From Bacteroidota bacterium (GTDB lineage Bacteria > Bacteroidota > Bacteroidia > Bacteroidales > VadinHA17): DNA of 40,423 nt. Positions 11,112 to 20,108 of this stretch are shown in pieces. The stretch spans positions 1 to 40,423 of the forward strand of contig DSCJ01000091.1 in assembly GCA_011049175.1 (NCBI GenBank), given 5' to 3'. Position 1 is the first letter of the stretch; each line of letters begins with the position of its first letter. The notes beneath the pieces were generated by a model that was given only the letters and a program-made list of their open reading frames with translations, was not told where the DNA came from and ran no database searches. The translations under genes were made by a program, and so were the position numbers.

Positions 11112-12215
11112 TTATTGCTGCCTTCTGCTTATAATCCATCTTCTGAAAAACGGATCATCCATTTGATAGGAGGCATTTTCCTTGATGAGGATGCCCCTGC
11201 TGGTCAGACGTTGTAAACTGCTGAACACAGTACTGGGTGCCCCTGCTCCGAATTGTCCCCTGAATTCTTCAGATAAAGGGGAAAGGGTACTGAGTGCCAT
11301 TCCTGTGAGCACAAGCCTATCTGTACGATTGAAGGTATGCCACAACCGTTCATAATCGTTGTCATGGTTCCGGATGATCCCATCGGCAGCCGTTTCAACC
11401 ATACCGGATTGAAAACCTGTCGTCTTAAGCAGCTCCCACACATTGAATGCAAGTTGCTGTGTATAATACGGATGGGAACCGGTTATTTTCAGTACATCTC
11501 TGGAAAGTTTTTCAGCTTTATCGGTCATGGGTCCGAACCGCTCCAACAAAAAATCCCTGAATTTTACCTCCGGAATTTTGCCAAGCAGGTATAATGACCC
11601 AAAACGGTAAAAGGCAGAATTTTTCTTTTCAAATATCTCTCTCAGCATCGATTCACTGCTTCCCATAAAAATATAATTGATATTCTTATGGTTCTGCATA
11701 ATGGAACGCAGTATCCTGTCGAGCCCGGGATTGATCCGGAATATCTCCTGGAATTCATCCAGCACGACTTTTATCCGGTCTTTTTCGGTCCCCAGTTTCT
11801 CGATAAGTTGCAATACATCTTCCAGCGGAGTCAGGTCTTTTGATCCCGGTTTGAATGATATCTCGGTTTCACCGGTCACCGGATGGATCATAACGGAAGG
11901 AATGATCCTGAATGACCTGATCTTTCCTCTTAATTTCTGGAAAGGGAAAATCCGGTATATCCTTTTCAGAAGCTGGGAAGCAAAATCTTCTTCCGATACC
12001 ACCAGCTGGAGATCCAGGTAAATATACCGGGAACCAGTCTCACCAAGGATTTTTTTGATCAGGCTTGTTTTTCCAAATCTTCGCGGACTAATAATGATCA
12101 GATGGTTCGCCCCCCTGAGATATGAGCCAATCTGCTTTATTTCTTTTTCCCGGTCGGTAAAGTAAATACCGTCAACCACCGTTCCAAACCGGAATGGATT
12201 TGCCAGGGCATTCAT
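11112..12215 (-). CDS. Orphan ATPase (ATPase_2/archaeal-type AAA) with winged helix
   Basis: About 367 residues. The start is set at the ATG giving MNALANPFRFG, because this family begins with a NPF-x-x-G-x-x-V motif. A longer frame (to 12299) would swallow the promoter below. Walker A is SPRRFGKTSL, Walker B is KVVLDEFQEI, and a sensor-like YIFMGSSESM follows. The C-terminal third is a winged-helix-like region (PSTVFSSLQRLTSRGILIKE). Such stand-alone ATPases occur in many copies in Bacteroidota and archaea; their role is unknown. No nuclease or toxin partner is adjacent. It converges on the galactosidase gene and is divergent from the reductase. Confidence 0.85.
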   Translation of the reverse strand: MNALANPFRFGTVVDGIYFTDREKEIKQIGSYLRGANHLIIISPRRFGKTSLIKKILGETGSRYIYLDLQLVVSEEDFASQLLKRIYRIFPFQKLRGKIRSFRIIPSVMIHPVTGETEISFKPGSKDLTPLEDVLQLIEKLGTEKDRIKVVLDEFQEIFRINPGLDRILRSIMQNHKNINYIFMGSSESMLREIFEKKNSAFYRFGSLYLLGKIPEVKFRDFLLERFGPMTDKAEKLSRDVLKITGSHPYYTQQLAFNVWELLKTTGFQSGMVETAADGIIRNHDNDYERLWHTFNRTDRLVLTGMALSTLSPLSEEFRGQFGAGAPSTVFSSLQRLTSRGILIKENASYQMDDPFFRRWIISRRQQ

Positions 12216-12247
12216 ACGATTCTTTTCGTTTCGAATATTTTCGCATA

Positions 12248-12255
12248 CAAATATA
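12248..12255 (-). promoter_or_regulatory. Candidate -7 box for the orphan ATPase
   Basis: The minus strand reads TATATTTG (exact TAnnTTTG), 33 nt before the chosen start at 12215. It supports that start over the longer frame. Confidence 0.5.
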
Positions 12256-12346
12256 CCATAAAATAAGGAAAAGAAAAAACACCATTGTAATAGGGTCATG
12301 TTCTATTCGAACCATGCTCTCCCCTGCATAATTCAGTTTTTTTCAC

Positions 12347-12354
12347 GACCTTTG
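12347..12354 (+). promoter_or_regulatory. Weak candidate -7 box for the reductase-MiaB-MtaB operon
   Basis: GACCTTTG follows a T-run, one mismatch from TAnnTTTG. It lies 55 nt before the ATG at 12410. A purine-rich AGGAGAAAGGAGGA stretch runs into the start codon, an unusually strong ribosome-binding signal for this phylum. Confidence 0.35.
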
Positions 12355-12409
12355 CGGAACATTTCCGCCGGCAGATTGTTGGAGAAAAAAAGTACAGGAG
12401 AAAGGAGGA

Positions 12410-13084
12410 ATGAATTCACTTCATAATACACTTGTCAGCAGAATACAGGCAAAGGTAATCGGGGTTACCCACCTGACACAGAATGCCTTTATTCTGCGCA
12501 TGGAAAGAAACGGAATGGAATTCCGGGCCGGCCAGTATGTCACTATCGGTTTTCCCGGGCAGGTCACACGCCGGGAGTATTCCATCTACAGCGGTGAACA
12601 GGATGATTTTCTTGAAATACTGGCCCTGGGGGTTCCGGAAGGTTCGTTCAGCCGGCAGTTGCAGCAGATAAAACCCGGAGCTTCTCTGATGGTGGAAGGA
12701 CCTTTCGGTTATTTCACTTTGTCAGAAAATGACCCCGCAAAAGAAACATTCGTGTTCATTGCTACGGGCACGGGAATTTCTCCTTTCCACAGTTTTGTCC
12801 GCACCTGCCCCGGGCTGGATTACCGGCTGCTGCATGGAATTCCCACCATAAACGATGCTTACATGGCTCAAGATTATGATGCGGAAAGGTACACCGCATG
12901 CACCTCACGCGACCGCAGCGGAAAATTTTACGGCCGGGTAACAGATTATCTCAAGCAACACGACCCGGTACCGCAGGCAGGTTATTATTTTTGCGGAAAC
13001 AGCCGGATGATCCATGACGCCATGGATATACTGACTGAAAAGGGGATAGACCCTGCACAATTTCAAGCCGAGGTATATTATTAA
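12410..13084 (+). CDS. Ferredoxin-NADP+ reductase-like flavoprotein
   Basis: A 224-residue FNR-family protein. The FAD domain holds the RREYSIYSG motif (RxYS) around residues 54-62, and GSFSRQL follows at the flavin phosphate. The NAD(P) domain begins with FIATGTGISPFHSF and ends with YFCGNSRMI...AEVYY. No iron-sulphur ligands are visible, so it should pass electrons between NAD(P)H and a separate ferredoxin or flavodoxin. It sits 2 nt before the MiaB-like gene, so supplying electrons to radical-SAM chemistry is a reasonable but untested idea. Confidence 0.85.
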   Translation: MNSLHNTLVSRIQAKVIGVTHLTQNAFILRMERNGMEFRAGQYVTIGFPGQVTRREYSIYSGEQDDFLEILALGVPEGSFSRQLQQIKPGASLMVEGPFGYFTLSENDPAKETFVFIATGTGISPFHSFVRTCPGLDYRLLHGIPTINDAYMAQDYDAERYTACTSRDRSGKFYGRVTDYLKQHDPVPQAGYYFCGNSRMIHDAMDILTEKGIDPAQFQAEVYY

Positions 13085-13086
13085 AT

Positions 13087-14535
13087 ATGTCTGTGAAATA
13101 CCATATCATCACCCTGGGTTGTCAGATGAACCTGTCTGATACCGAACGGGTACGTTCTGTGCTCGACCACATGGGATATGTATGGACCGAAAGGGAAGAA
13201 GAAGCCGGGTTGCTGGGTATTCTGGCCTGCTCGGTGCGGCAGAAAGCCATTGACAAGGTGTATACCCGAATACATAAATGGAACAAATGGAAAAACAGGA
13301 AAAACCTTCTGACCTTTGTTTCGGGATGTATGTTACCGGCCGACAAGGAAAAATTCCTGAAGCTGTTCGACCTGGTATTTACCATGAACGAACTGCCGGA
13401 GCTGCCCGGCATGATCAAACAATACGGTATAGTCACCCCGGCCGGACTCCAAAGATCGGCTGCTGCCATTCAGGGTAAAACGGAGCCTGGTCAGGTACCA
13501 ACCCTGGTCGATCTGCTGAAACACGATCCCCCCACCGAGGAAGAGATCAACGCCATTCAACAGGAAAGGGGAGTGATGGACCGTTTCTGGGACATTGCCC
13601 CGAGCTATACTTCTTCCATAGAAGCATTTGTCCCCATTCAGAACGGATGTGACAAATTCTGTACTTTCTGTGCCGTACCATACACCCGGGGCAGGGAAGT
13701 ATCCCGTCCATCAGGGAAAATACTGGCTGAGGTTAAATATTTGATTGATCACGGGTATCGCAGCATTACCCTGCTGGGGCAAAACGTCAATTCTTACGGT
13801 CTGGACCGGAAAGGGAAAGAAATGGATTTTGCCCGTCTCCTGGAAGCCATCGGAAATATGGGAAAGGAATCGGGCCGGGAGTTCTGGGTATATTTCACTT
13901 CACCTCATCCGCGCGACATGGGAGAAGAGGTAATCCGCACCATCGCCGCTTACCCTCACCTGGCCAATCAGATACACCTTCCCCTGCAATCGGGCAGCGA
14001 CCAGGTGCTGGTCAGGATGAACAGGAAACATACGGTGCAACGGTACCGGCACATTGTGGAACAGGTAAGAAAGCATCTTCCGGTAGCCACCCTGTTTACC
14101 GATATCATTGTGGGATTCACGGGCGAAACACGCGAACAGTTCGAAGAAACACGAAAAGCCTGTGCGGAGTTCAAATACAACATGGCCTATATTGCCATGT
14201 ACAGCCCCCGTCCCGGCGCGGTTAGTTCGCGCTGGGATGACGATATCCCCGCAGAAGAAAAAAAAGAGCGCCTGCACATTCTGAATGAAGACGTAGCCCG
14301 GACCGCCCTGGAATGGAACAGGAACAACCTGGAGGGACAGCCGGTGAAAGTGCTGGTAGCAGGACGCGACCGGAAGGGGTTCCTCTCAGGATACACAGAG
14401 GGAAAGATCGTGGTGAGGTTGCTCGGGGGAAAAGAAAGCTGGATTGGCCGCTTTATGGATGTTGAGATCACATCGGTCACGCCATTTTCGGTGGCAGGTA
14501 AAGCGGTAAATGTCAGGCAAAGGGTCCCGTCATGA
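13087..14535 (+). CDS. miaB: tRNA methylthiotransferase MiaB (ms2i6A37)
   Basis: A 482-residue radical-SAM enzyme. The N-terminal UPF0004 domain ligates one 4Fe-4S cluster through C12 (LGCQMN), C48 (LACSVRQKA) and C81 (SGCML). The radical-SAM cluster is held by C188, C192 and C195 in NGCDKFCTFC, followed by VPYTRGREVSRP, which is typical of MiaB. A C-terminal TRAM domain should bind tRNA. MiaB adds a methylthio group to i6A37 of tRNAs reading UNN codons. The motif LACSVR replaces the usual NTCSVR and GCML replaces GCMA, so this is a somewhat divergent member. It overlaps mtaB by 4 nt. Confidence 0.85.
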   Translation: MSVKYHIITLGCQMNLSDTERVRSVLDHMGYVWTEREEEAGLLGILACSVRQKAIDKVYTRIHKWNKWKNRKNLLTFVSGCMLPADKEKFLKLFDLVFTMNELPELPGMIKQYGIVTPAGLQRSAAAIQGKTEPGQVPTLVDLLKHDPPTEEEINAIQQERGVMDRFWDIAPSYTSSIEAFVPIQNGCDKFCTFCAVPYTRGREVSRPSGKILAEVKYLIDHGYRSITLLGQNVNSYGLDRKGKEMDFARLLEAIGNMGKESGREFWVYFTSPHPRDMGEEVIRTIAAYPHLANQIHLPLQSGSDQVLVRMNRKHTVQRYRHIVEQVRKHLPVATLFTDIIVGFTGETREQFEETRKACAEFKYNMAYIAMYSPRPGAVSSRWDDDIPAEEKKERLHILNEDVARTALEWNRNNLEGQPVKVLVAGRDRKGFLSGYTEGKIVVRLLGGKESWIGRFMDVEITSVTPFSVAGKAVNVRQRVPS

Positions 14536-15815
14536 ACCGGAAAATTGCATTCAAAACCCTGGGCTGCAGGCTGAACAAGTATGAAACCGAAGCCCTTGCC
14601 TCGGAATTCATCCGGAAAGGTTATGAACTTGTTCCTTTCCATCAAAAAGCCGATGCTTATGTGATCAATACCTGCACGGTGACCAACCAGAGCGACCGCA
14701 AATCGAGGTATGAGATCAGCCGGGCAGCGCGCAGGAATCCATCCTCGGCGGTGATCGTCACCGGATGCATGGCCAACAGTGCAAAGGAACAGCTGGAAAA
14801 GCAGGGGAATATTACCTACGTAGTGGATAATGAACACAAACATGCGGTATTTTCCCTTCTTGAAGCACACTTCCGTGGGGAAACGGCCCGTCCTGACACA
14901 TTCGAAAAAGACATTTTCGGGTTCGGAGTGGCCGGACAAACGTTCCATACCCGCAGCTTCGTCAAAATACAGGACGGCTGCGACAATTTCTGCACGTTCT
15001 GCATCATTCCCTTCGTTCGCGGCAGGGCGGCAAGCCGTCCCGCACAGGAAATCCTTCATAATGTACAACAGGTTGTTGGCCTTGGCTTTCGCGAAGTGGT
15101 TCTCACCGGCGTGAATATCGGCAGGTACCATTTCGAAGGCGTCCGGTTCGAACAACTCATTGAAAAAATCCTGGAACTTCCGGGAGATTTCCGCCTGCGG
15201 ATATCCTCCATGGAACCCGAAGGATTCACCGACCACTTCTTCGGACTATTCTCCCATCCGAAACTTACCCCCCACCTGCATCTGTGCCTGCAATCGGGGT
15301 CGGACCCCGTATTGCTGCGCATGCGCAGAATGTACACCGTTGCGCAGTTTATGGAAATCATACATAAGATCCGCCGGCTTCATCCCGGCTTCAATTTCAC
15401 CACCGATATCATGGTAGGCTTTCCCGGGGAAACCGACAAAGATTTTGAACAAACCTGCCGGGTAGTCAGAGAAGCAGGATTCAGTCATGTTCATACATTT
15501 AAATATTCTGTGAGAGAAGGCACCCGGGCAGCAAGGATGGAAGATCAGATCCCTGAAAAGGTCAAAACGGCCAGAAGCGAAATCATCCGCGCCATTTCGC
15601 GGGAAAACCGGCTTGCATACCTCCGTTCCTGGATCGGGAAGGAACAAACGGTACTGACCGAAAAAATACGCAGCAAAACCGGGAGCGGATACGGTGAACA
15701 CTACATACCGGTTGAAATTGATCTTCCCGGGATAAAGCAGAACGAATTCTACCGGGTTGTGCTTACGGAACTGCAGCAAAGAAAGGTACCCGTTCTTACG
15801 GGAAAATCCGTCTGA
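14532..15815 (+). CDS. mtaB: tRNA methylthiotransferase MtaB (ms2t6A37)
   Basis: A 427-residue radical-SAM methylthiotransferase. N-terminal cluster ligands are C12 (LGCRLNKYE), C48 (NTCTVT) and C79 (TGCMA). The radical-SAM motif is DGCDNFCTFC with C150, C154 and C157, followed by IIPFVRGRAASRP. The LNKYE and NTCTVTNQSDRKSR signatures distinguish MtaB from MiaB and RimO. It methylthiolates t6A37 in tRNAs reading ANN codons. An ATGA overlap with miaB implies a joint operon, which gives the cell both position-37 methylthio modifications from one transcript. Confidence 0.92.
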   Translation: MNRKIAFKTLGCRLNKYETEALASEFIRKGYELVPFHQKADAYVINTCTVTNQSDRKSRYEISRAARRNPSSAVIVTGCMANSAKEQLEKQGNITYVVDNEHKHAVFSLLEAHFRGETARPDTFEKDIFGFGVAGQTFHTRSFVKIQDGCDNFCTFCIIPFVRGRAASRPAQEILHNVQQVVGLGFREVVLTGVNIGRYHFEGVRFEQLIEKILELPGDFRLRISSMEPEGFTDHFFGLFSHPKLTPHLHLCLQSGSDPVLLRMRRMYTVAQFMEIIHKIRRLHPGFNFTTDIMVGFPGETDKDFEQTCRVVREAGFSHVHTFKYSVREGTRAARMEDQIPEKVKTARSEIIRAISRENRLAYLRSWIGKEQTVLTEKIRSKTGSGYGEHYIPVEIDLPGIKQNEFYRVVLTELQQRKVPVLTGKSV

Positions 15816-15821
15816 AGAAAC

Positions 15822-16448
15822 ATGGAGAAAGAATCCCGACTGATCCGCACCGCCTTCCTGCTCAGCCTGTTTACTATCTGTTACAACCTGGCTGAAGGAA
15901 TGGTTTCGGTTTTTTTCGGATTGGAAGACGAAACCCTGGCCCTGTTGGGATTTGGTATCGACAGCTTCGTGGAAGTGATTTCCGGACTGGGCATCGCCCA
16001 CCTGGTATGGAGAATGAAATACAGAGAGGTTGAGCAGCGCGACCGTTTTGAGCATACCGCCCTGCGCATTACCGGCTTCAGTTTCTACCTGCTGGCCGGC
16101 GGGCTTCTGGCTGGTTCCGGAATAAATCTTTATACCGGCGCAGTACCCCAAACCACCCTGCCCGGGATAATCGTTGCCTCCGTATCCATTCTTACCATGT
16201 GGTTTCTGATGACCGCCAAACTGAAAGTGGGACTGAAACTGCGATCGGATGCCATTGTGGCCGACGCCGGATGTACCCGCACCTGTTTTTATCTTTCGCT
16301 TATTCTACTTGTTTCCAGCCTGCTGTATGAAATCCTGCATATCGGTTACTTCGACATTCTCGGATCCCTCGGCATTGCCTGGTTTGCCTGGCGGGAAGGC
16401 AGAGAATCTTTCGAGAAAGCCCGCAGCAAAACCCTCTCCTGTAATTGA
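15822..16448 (+). CDS. CDF-like cation transporter family membrane protein
   Basis: A 208-residue protein with about five or six membrane helices. ALLGFGIDSFVEVISG and RSDAIVADAGCTRTCFYLSL correspond to helices II and V of cation diffusion facilitators, where the metal-site residues sit. Here they read G-x-DS-x-x-E and SD...AD, without the usual His pair, and the C-terminal cytosolic metal-sensing domain is missing. It may move another ion or be a degenerate member. It begins 6 nt after mtaB, so it is probably co-transcribed. Confidence 0.7.
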   Translation: MEKESRLIRTAFLLSLFTICYNLAEGMVSVFFGLEDETLALLGFGIDSFVEVISGLGIAHLVWRMKYREVEQRDRFEHTALRITGFSFYLLAGGLLAGSGINLYTGAVPQTTLPGIIVASVSILTMWFLMTAKLKVGLKLRSDAIVADAGCTRTCFYLSLILLVSSLLYEILHIGYFDILGSLGIAWFAWREGRESFEKARSKTLSCN

Positions 16449-16539
16449 AACGGGGGTAAAACCTGTTAAAAAACATTTTTGCAACATTTTTCAGGAACAA
16501 TCGTCTTCTCTCAAAACCAACTTAACCACTATTAAAAAT

Positions 16540-18918
16540 ATGTTAAGGAATTACTTCATTACAGCCTTTCGCCACCTGATCAGACAAAAAGGATTCACTT
16601 TGATCAATGTTACAGGACTGGCACTGGGACTTGCATGCTCCCTCATGATTCTACTCTGGGTACAGGATGAAACCGGATTCGACCGGTTCCATGAACATCT
16701 TGATCAGATCTACCGGGTAGAAGAAGATCAGAACTACAACGGGAATATTTACCATGTCACCGTCACTCCCTATCCTTCAGGACCGGTATGGCGCGATCAT
16801 GTACCCGAAATACAGGAAGCCGTCAGACTGGCCCGGATGAATGGAATGCTTTTTCAATACGGTGAAAAGGTATTCTTTGAAAACCGCATCCAGGCAGCTG
16901 ATTCCACCCTTTTCCGTGTATTCACCTTCCCCCTGGAGGCCGGCAATCCCACCAGGGCCCTCACCGATCCTCATTCTCTGGTTTTGAGTAAAAAAACTGC
17001 AGAAAAATATTTCGGTGAAGAAAATCCCCTGCAAAAAGTTATTCAGGTGAACGGAACACCCTTTACGGTTACCGGTGTATTAAAAGACTGGCCAAAAAAC
17101 TCATCCATCGATTTCGACATACTGGTACCGTTCGATATGACAAAGGAAACCGGATCCTACTCGGAGAGCTGGGGCAACAATTCCATATCAACCTTCGTCA
17201 TGCTTGAAAAACATGCCGATATCAAGGCGGTAAATGAAAAGCTGACTGAGGTATACAAAAAACACTTTCCCGAAGGGACCACCCAGTTCATGGTTGCACC
17301 CATGAAAAAAATGCATTTGTACAGTTACTTCGGTTTTGATCACCGGCCAACCGGAATACAATATGTCTATATTTTTTCGCTTATTGCAGCCTTTGTCCTG
17401 GTCATCGCCTGTATCAACTTCATGAATCTTTCAACAGCGCGGGCTACCATCCGGTCAAGGGAAGTAGGAATACGCAAGGTGCTTGGAGGAAGAAAAATAA
17501 ACCTGATGGCGCAATTCTTCGGAGAAGCCCTTATCATGGCCCTTATCTCATTGATTCTTGCCTGGATCATTATGGCTTCCCTGCTCGATGTATTCAATCA
17601 GCTGGCGGGTAAGGAAATTCAACTGAAAGTGCTGTACCAGCCTGATTTTCTGTTGGGGATGCTGGCCATTACACTCATTGCCGGTATTCTGGCAGGCACG
17701 TATCCTGCCCTCATGATGTCGTCGTTTAAACCGGTACAGGTCCTTAAAGGAGAGAGTTTCGGCGGAATGAAACGCGGCACCCTGAGGAAGATACTGGTGG
17801 TGGTTCAGTTCGCCCTTTCCGCCATTCTGATTGTTGGCACCATGGTGGTATACCACCAGTTGAACTATATGAAAAGTAAGGATCTGGGATACAATCAGGA
17901 AAATCTTTTCTACCTGGGTTTAAGGGGAGACATTAAACCCGCTTATGAAAGGATCAAGGAAAATTTTCTAAGGAGCCCGGATGTGATGGGAGTTTCCGCC
18001 TCGTGGCACCCGCCCTACCGGATCGGAAGCAATTCCAGCGGGGCAAGCTGGCCGGGAAAACCGGAAGATTTTCATCCCCTGATCAGTATGAACGTGGTGG
18101 ATTATGACTTTATCGAAACCATGCAGATAGAAGTATTGGAAGGAAGAAGTTTTTCGAGGGAATATCCTTCCGATTATATGAACGACTCGCTGCATACCGG
18201 TAATTTCATGATCAATGAAGAATTGCTGAAAATTATGGACCTGAAGGAACCGGTGATCGGTCATCCCTTTCATTTCATGGGCGTTGAAGGGACCATCATC
18301 GGGTTAATGAAGGATTTCCATTACCAGCCGGTAAATTCGGCCATCGAACCTCTTGCTCTGGGACTGGGAGCCAGCCGGTTTCACCGGTATATGATAGTCA
18401 GGGTCCGGCCGGGGAATCTGGAGAACACCATGAAAGAACTGGAGGAATTATGGGAAGAGAGCATTCCGGGGTATCCTTTCGAATACCACTTCGTGGATCA
18501 GGATCTGGAAGCACAATACCGCAGCCAGTTACGAATGGGACAGTTACTGAAAAATTTCTCGGTGATAGCCATTCTGGTGGCTTCCATGGGGATTTTCGGT
18601 TTGTCGTTTTTTATGGCAGAAAGAAGAACGCGGGAATTCGGCATCAGGAAAGCCATGGGCGCCGCCCCGCGCAATATTGCCATCCTTCTCTCCCGCGATT
18701 TTACTATCGTGGTGGGTATCGCCCTGATCATCGGACTTCCGGTATCATGGTTCCTGATGGACAAATGGCTCCGCAACTTTGCCTATCGCATTGAACTGGG
18801 ATGGTGGATCATGGCTTTTGCCGCCCTGATCTGCTTTTCAGTGGCCTGGCTCACGGTCAGCTACCATGCCTACCGGGCCAGCCGTACAAATCCGGCCGAT
18901 GCATTAAGGTATGAATGA
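16540..18918 (+). CDS. ABC transporter permease, two-module FtsX/MacB type
   Basis: A 792-residue inner-membrane protein. I chose ATG 16540 (MLRNYFITAFRHLIRQKGFT), the standard opening of this family; a frame open from 16249 overlaps the upstream gene and lacks homology. Parts in order: first helix (NVTGLALGLACSLMILLW), a periplasmic MacB_PCD-like domain, three FtsX helices (with the REVGIRKVLGGRK loop), a further helix (KILVVVQFALSAILIVGTMVV), a second periplasmic domain, and a final FtsX module with RRTREFGIRKAMGA. Such duplicated permeases are typical of Bacteroidota. No ATPase gene is adjacent. It is a paralogue of the fragment at 2-379. Confidence 0.93.
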   Translation: MLRNYFITAFRHLIRQKGFTLINVTGLALGLACSLMILLWVQDETGFDRFHEHLDQIYRVEEDQNYNGNIYHVTVTPYPSGPVWRDHVPEIQEAVRLARMNGMLFQYGEKVFFENRIQAADSTLFRVFTFPLEAGNPTRALTDPHSLVLSKKTAEKYFGEENPLQKVIQVNGTPFTVTGVLKDWPKNSSIDFDILVPFDMTKETGSYSESWGNNSISTFVMLEKHADIKAVNEKLTEVYKKHFPEGTTQFMVAPMKKMHLYSYFGFDHRPTGIQYVYIFSLIAAFVLVIACINFMNLSTARATIRSREVGIRKVLGGRKINLMAQFFGEALIMALISLILAWIIMASLLDVFNQLAGKEIQLKVLYQPDFLLGMLAITLIAGILAGTYPALMMSSFKPVQVLKGESFGGMKRGTLRKILVVVQFALSAILIVGTMVVYHQLNYMKSKDLGYNQENLFYLGLRGDIKPAYERIKENFLRSPDVMGVSASWHPPYRIGSNSSGASWPGKPEDFHPLISMNVVDYDFIETMQIEVLEGRSFSREYPSDYMNDSLHTGNFMINEELLKIMDLKEPVIGHPFHFMGVEGTIIGLMKDFHYQPVNSAIEPLALGLGASRFHRYMIVRVRPGNLENTMKELEELWEESIPGYPFEYHFVDQDLEAQYRSQLRMGQLLKNFSVIAILVASMGIFGLSFFMAERRTREFGIRKAMGAAPRNIAILLSRDFTIVVGIALIIGLPVSWFLMDKWLRNFAYRIELGWWIMAFAALICFSVAWLTVSYHAYRASRTNPADALRYE

Positions 18919-19006
18919 AAAAGCATCGGGCCGGGCAAAAGGCAGGGACGGTGGGTCGTTCCAAAGGTCAGCCTGCCACCAGACATAAAATCAGATATCC
19001 GGCGGG

Positions 19007-20014
19007 CTAACTCCCCAGGGTGGCCACCATCACAGCCTTGATGGTGTGCACCCTGTTTTCGGCCTGATCGAATACAACAGAAGCTTCCGATTCAAACACA
19101 TCTTCTGTCACTTCCATGGATTCCAGGCCAAACTTTTGATAAATCTCCTCACCTACTTTCGTTTCGCGGTTATGAAAAGCAGGCAGGCAATGCAGAAACT
19201 TTACCTGAGGATTGCCCGTCAGTTCCAGGGTTTTTCTGTTCACCTGGTAGGGACGTAACAGTTTGATCCTTTCTTCCCATACCGATTCGGGTTCACCCAT
19301 GGAAACCCACACGTCGGTATACAGAAAATCACAATCTTTCACGGCCCCGGCCACATTGTCGGTAACAGTAACCCGGGCGCCGGTTTCTTCTGCAATGGCC
19401 CGGCATTGTTTTATCAGTTCAGGGGCCGGCTGTACTCCGGCGGGAGCTGCCGCCCTGAAGTCCATTCCCATTTTGGCTGCTCCAACCATCAGTGAATTGC
19501 CCATATTATTCCTGGCATCACCCAGGTAACAGAATTTGATCCTGTTCAGCGGTTTATCGGAAAACTCCAGCATGGTCATAAAATCAGCCAGCACCTGGGT
19601 TGGATGGAATTCATTGGTCAGTCCGTTCCAAACCGGTACGCCCGCATACCGGGCCAGTTCTTCCACTATGTCCTGTCCGAAACCCCGGTATTCAATCCCG
19701 TCGTACATACGCCCCAGCACCCTGGCGGTATCTTTCATCGACTCTTTATGTCCGATCTGCGTCCCCGAAGGACCCAGATAGGTCACATGAGCCCCCTGGT
19801 CAAATGCAGCCACTTCGAAAGCACACCGGGTACGGGTAGAGGTCTTCTCAAAAATCAGGGCAATGTTTTTCCCTTTCAGGCGGGGTTGTTCGGTCCCGGA
19901 ATATTTGGCCTTTTTCAGGTCGGCAGCCAGATCAAGCAGAAAGCGGATCTCGGCAGGAGTATAATCGAGTAATTTCAGAAAATGTCGGTTTTTCAGATTA
20001 AAAGGCATAACCAT
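19007..20014 (-). CDS. argF: Ornithine carbamoyltransferase
   Basis: About 335 residues, in the range of bacterial ornithine carbamoyltransferases. The carbamoyl-phosphate site is STRTR (59-63). The ornithine-side motifs are FLHCLPAFH and the SMG loop in WVSMGEPES. The C-terminus [20 protein letters not shown] matches the E. coli/catabolic type closely. Two possible starts lie 6 nt apart (20014 and 20008); family alignment favours the inner one. With carbamate kinase just upstream it may run in the catabolic direction: citrulline plus phosphate to ornithine and carbamoyl phosphate. The biosynthetic direction remains possible. Confidence 0.93.
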   Translation of the reverse strand: MVMPFNLKNRHFLKLLDYTPAEIRFLLDLAADLKKAKYSGTEQPRLKGKNIALIFEKTSTRTRCAFEVAAFDQGAHVTYLGPSGTQIGHKESMKDTARVLGRMYDGIEYRGFGQDIVEELARYAGVPVWNGLTNEFHPTQVLADFMTMLEFSDKPLNRIKFCYLGDARNNMGNSLMVGAAKMGMDFRAAAPAGVQPAPELIKQCRAIAEETGARVTVTDNVAGAVKDCDFLYTDVWVSMGEPESVWEERIKLLRPYQVNRKTLELTGNPQVKFLHCLPAFHNRETKVGEEIYQKFGLESMEVTEDVFESEASVVFDQAENRVHTIKAVMVATLGS

Positions 20015-20041
20015 TCATTTTTATGGGTTCATTCAGGAAGG

Positions 20042-20049
20042 CAAAAATA
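20042..20049 (-). promoter_or_regulatory. Candidate -7 box in front of argF
   Basis: The minus strand reads TATTTTTG, an exact TAnnTTTG match 28 nt before the start. It suggests argF may be transcribed separately from arcC as well as by read-through across the ~94-nt gap. Confidence 0.45.
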
Positions 20050-20108
20050 ATGTAATTCCAGTAAATGCATTTTATTCTTAAAGGAAAATCCGTTCTGGCC
20101 ATGATTCA

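Noticed and set aside
14187-15236. A 349-codon open frame antisense to miaB/mtaB
   Set aside because: Both radical-SAM genes are certain on the other strand; the antisense product has no recognisable motif.
16249-16539. N-terminal extension of the second permease
   Set aside because: It overlaps the CDF-like gene in another frame and lacks the family opening, which begins at 16540.
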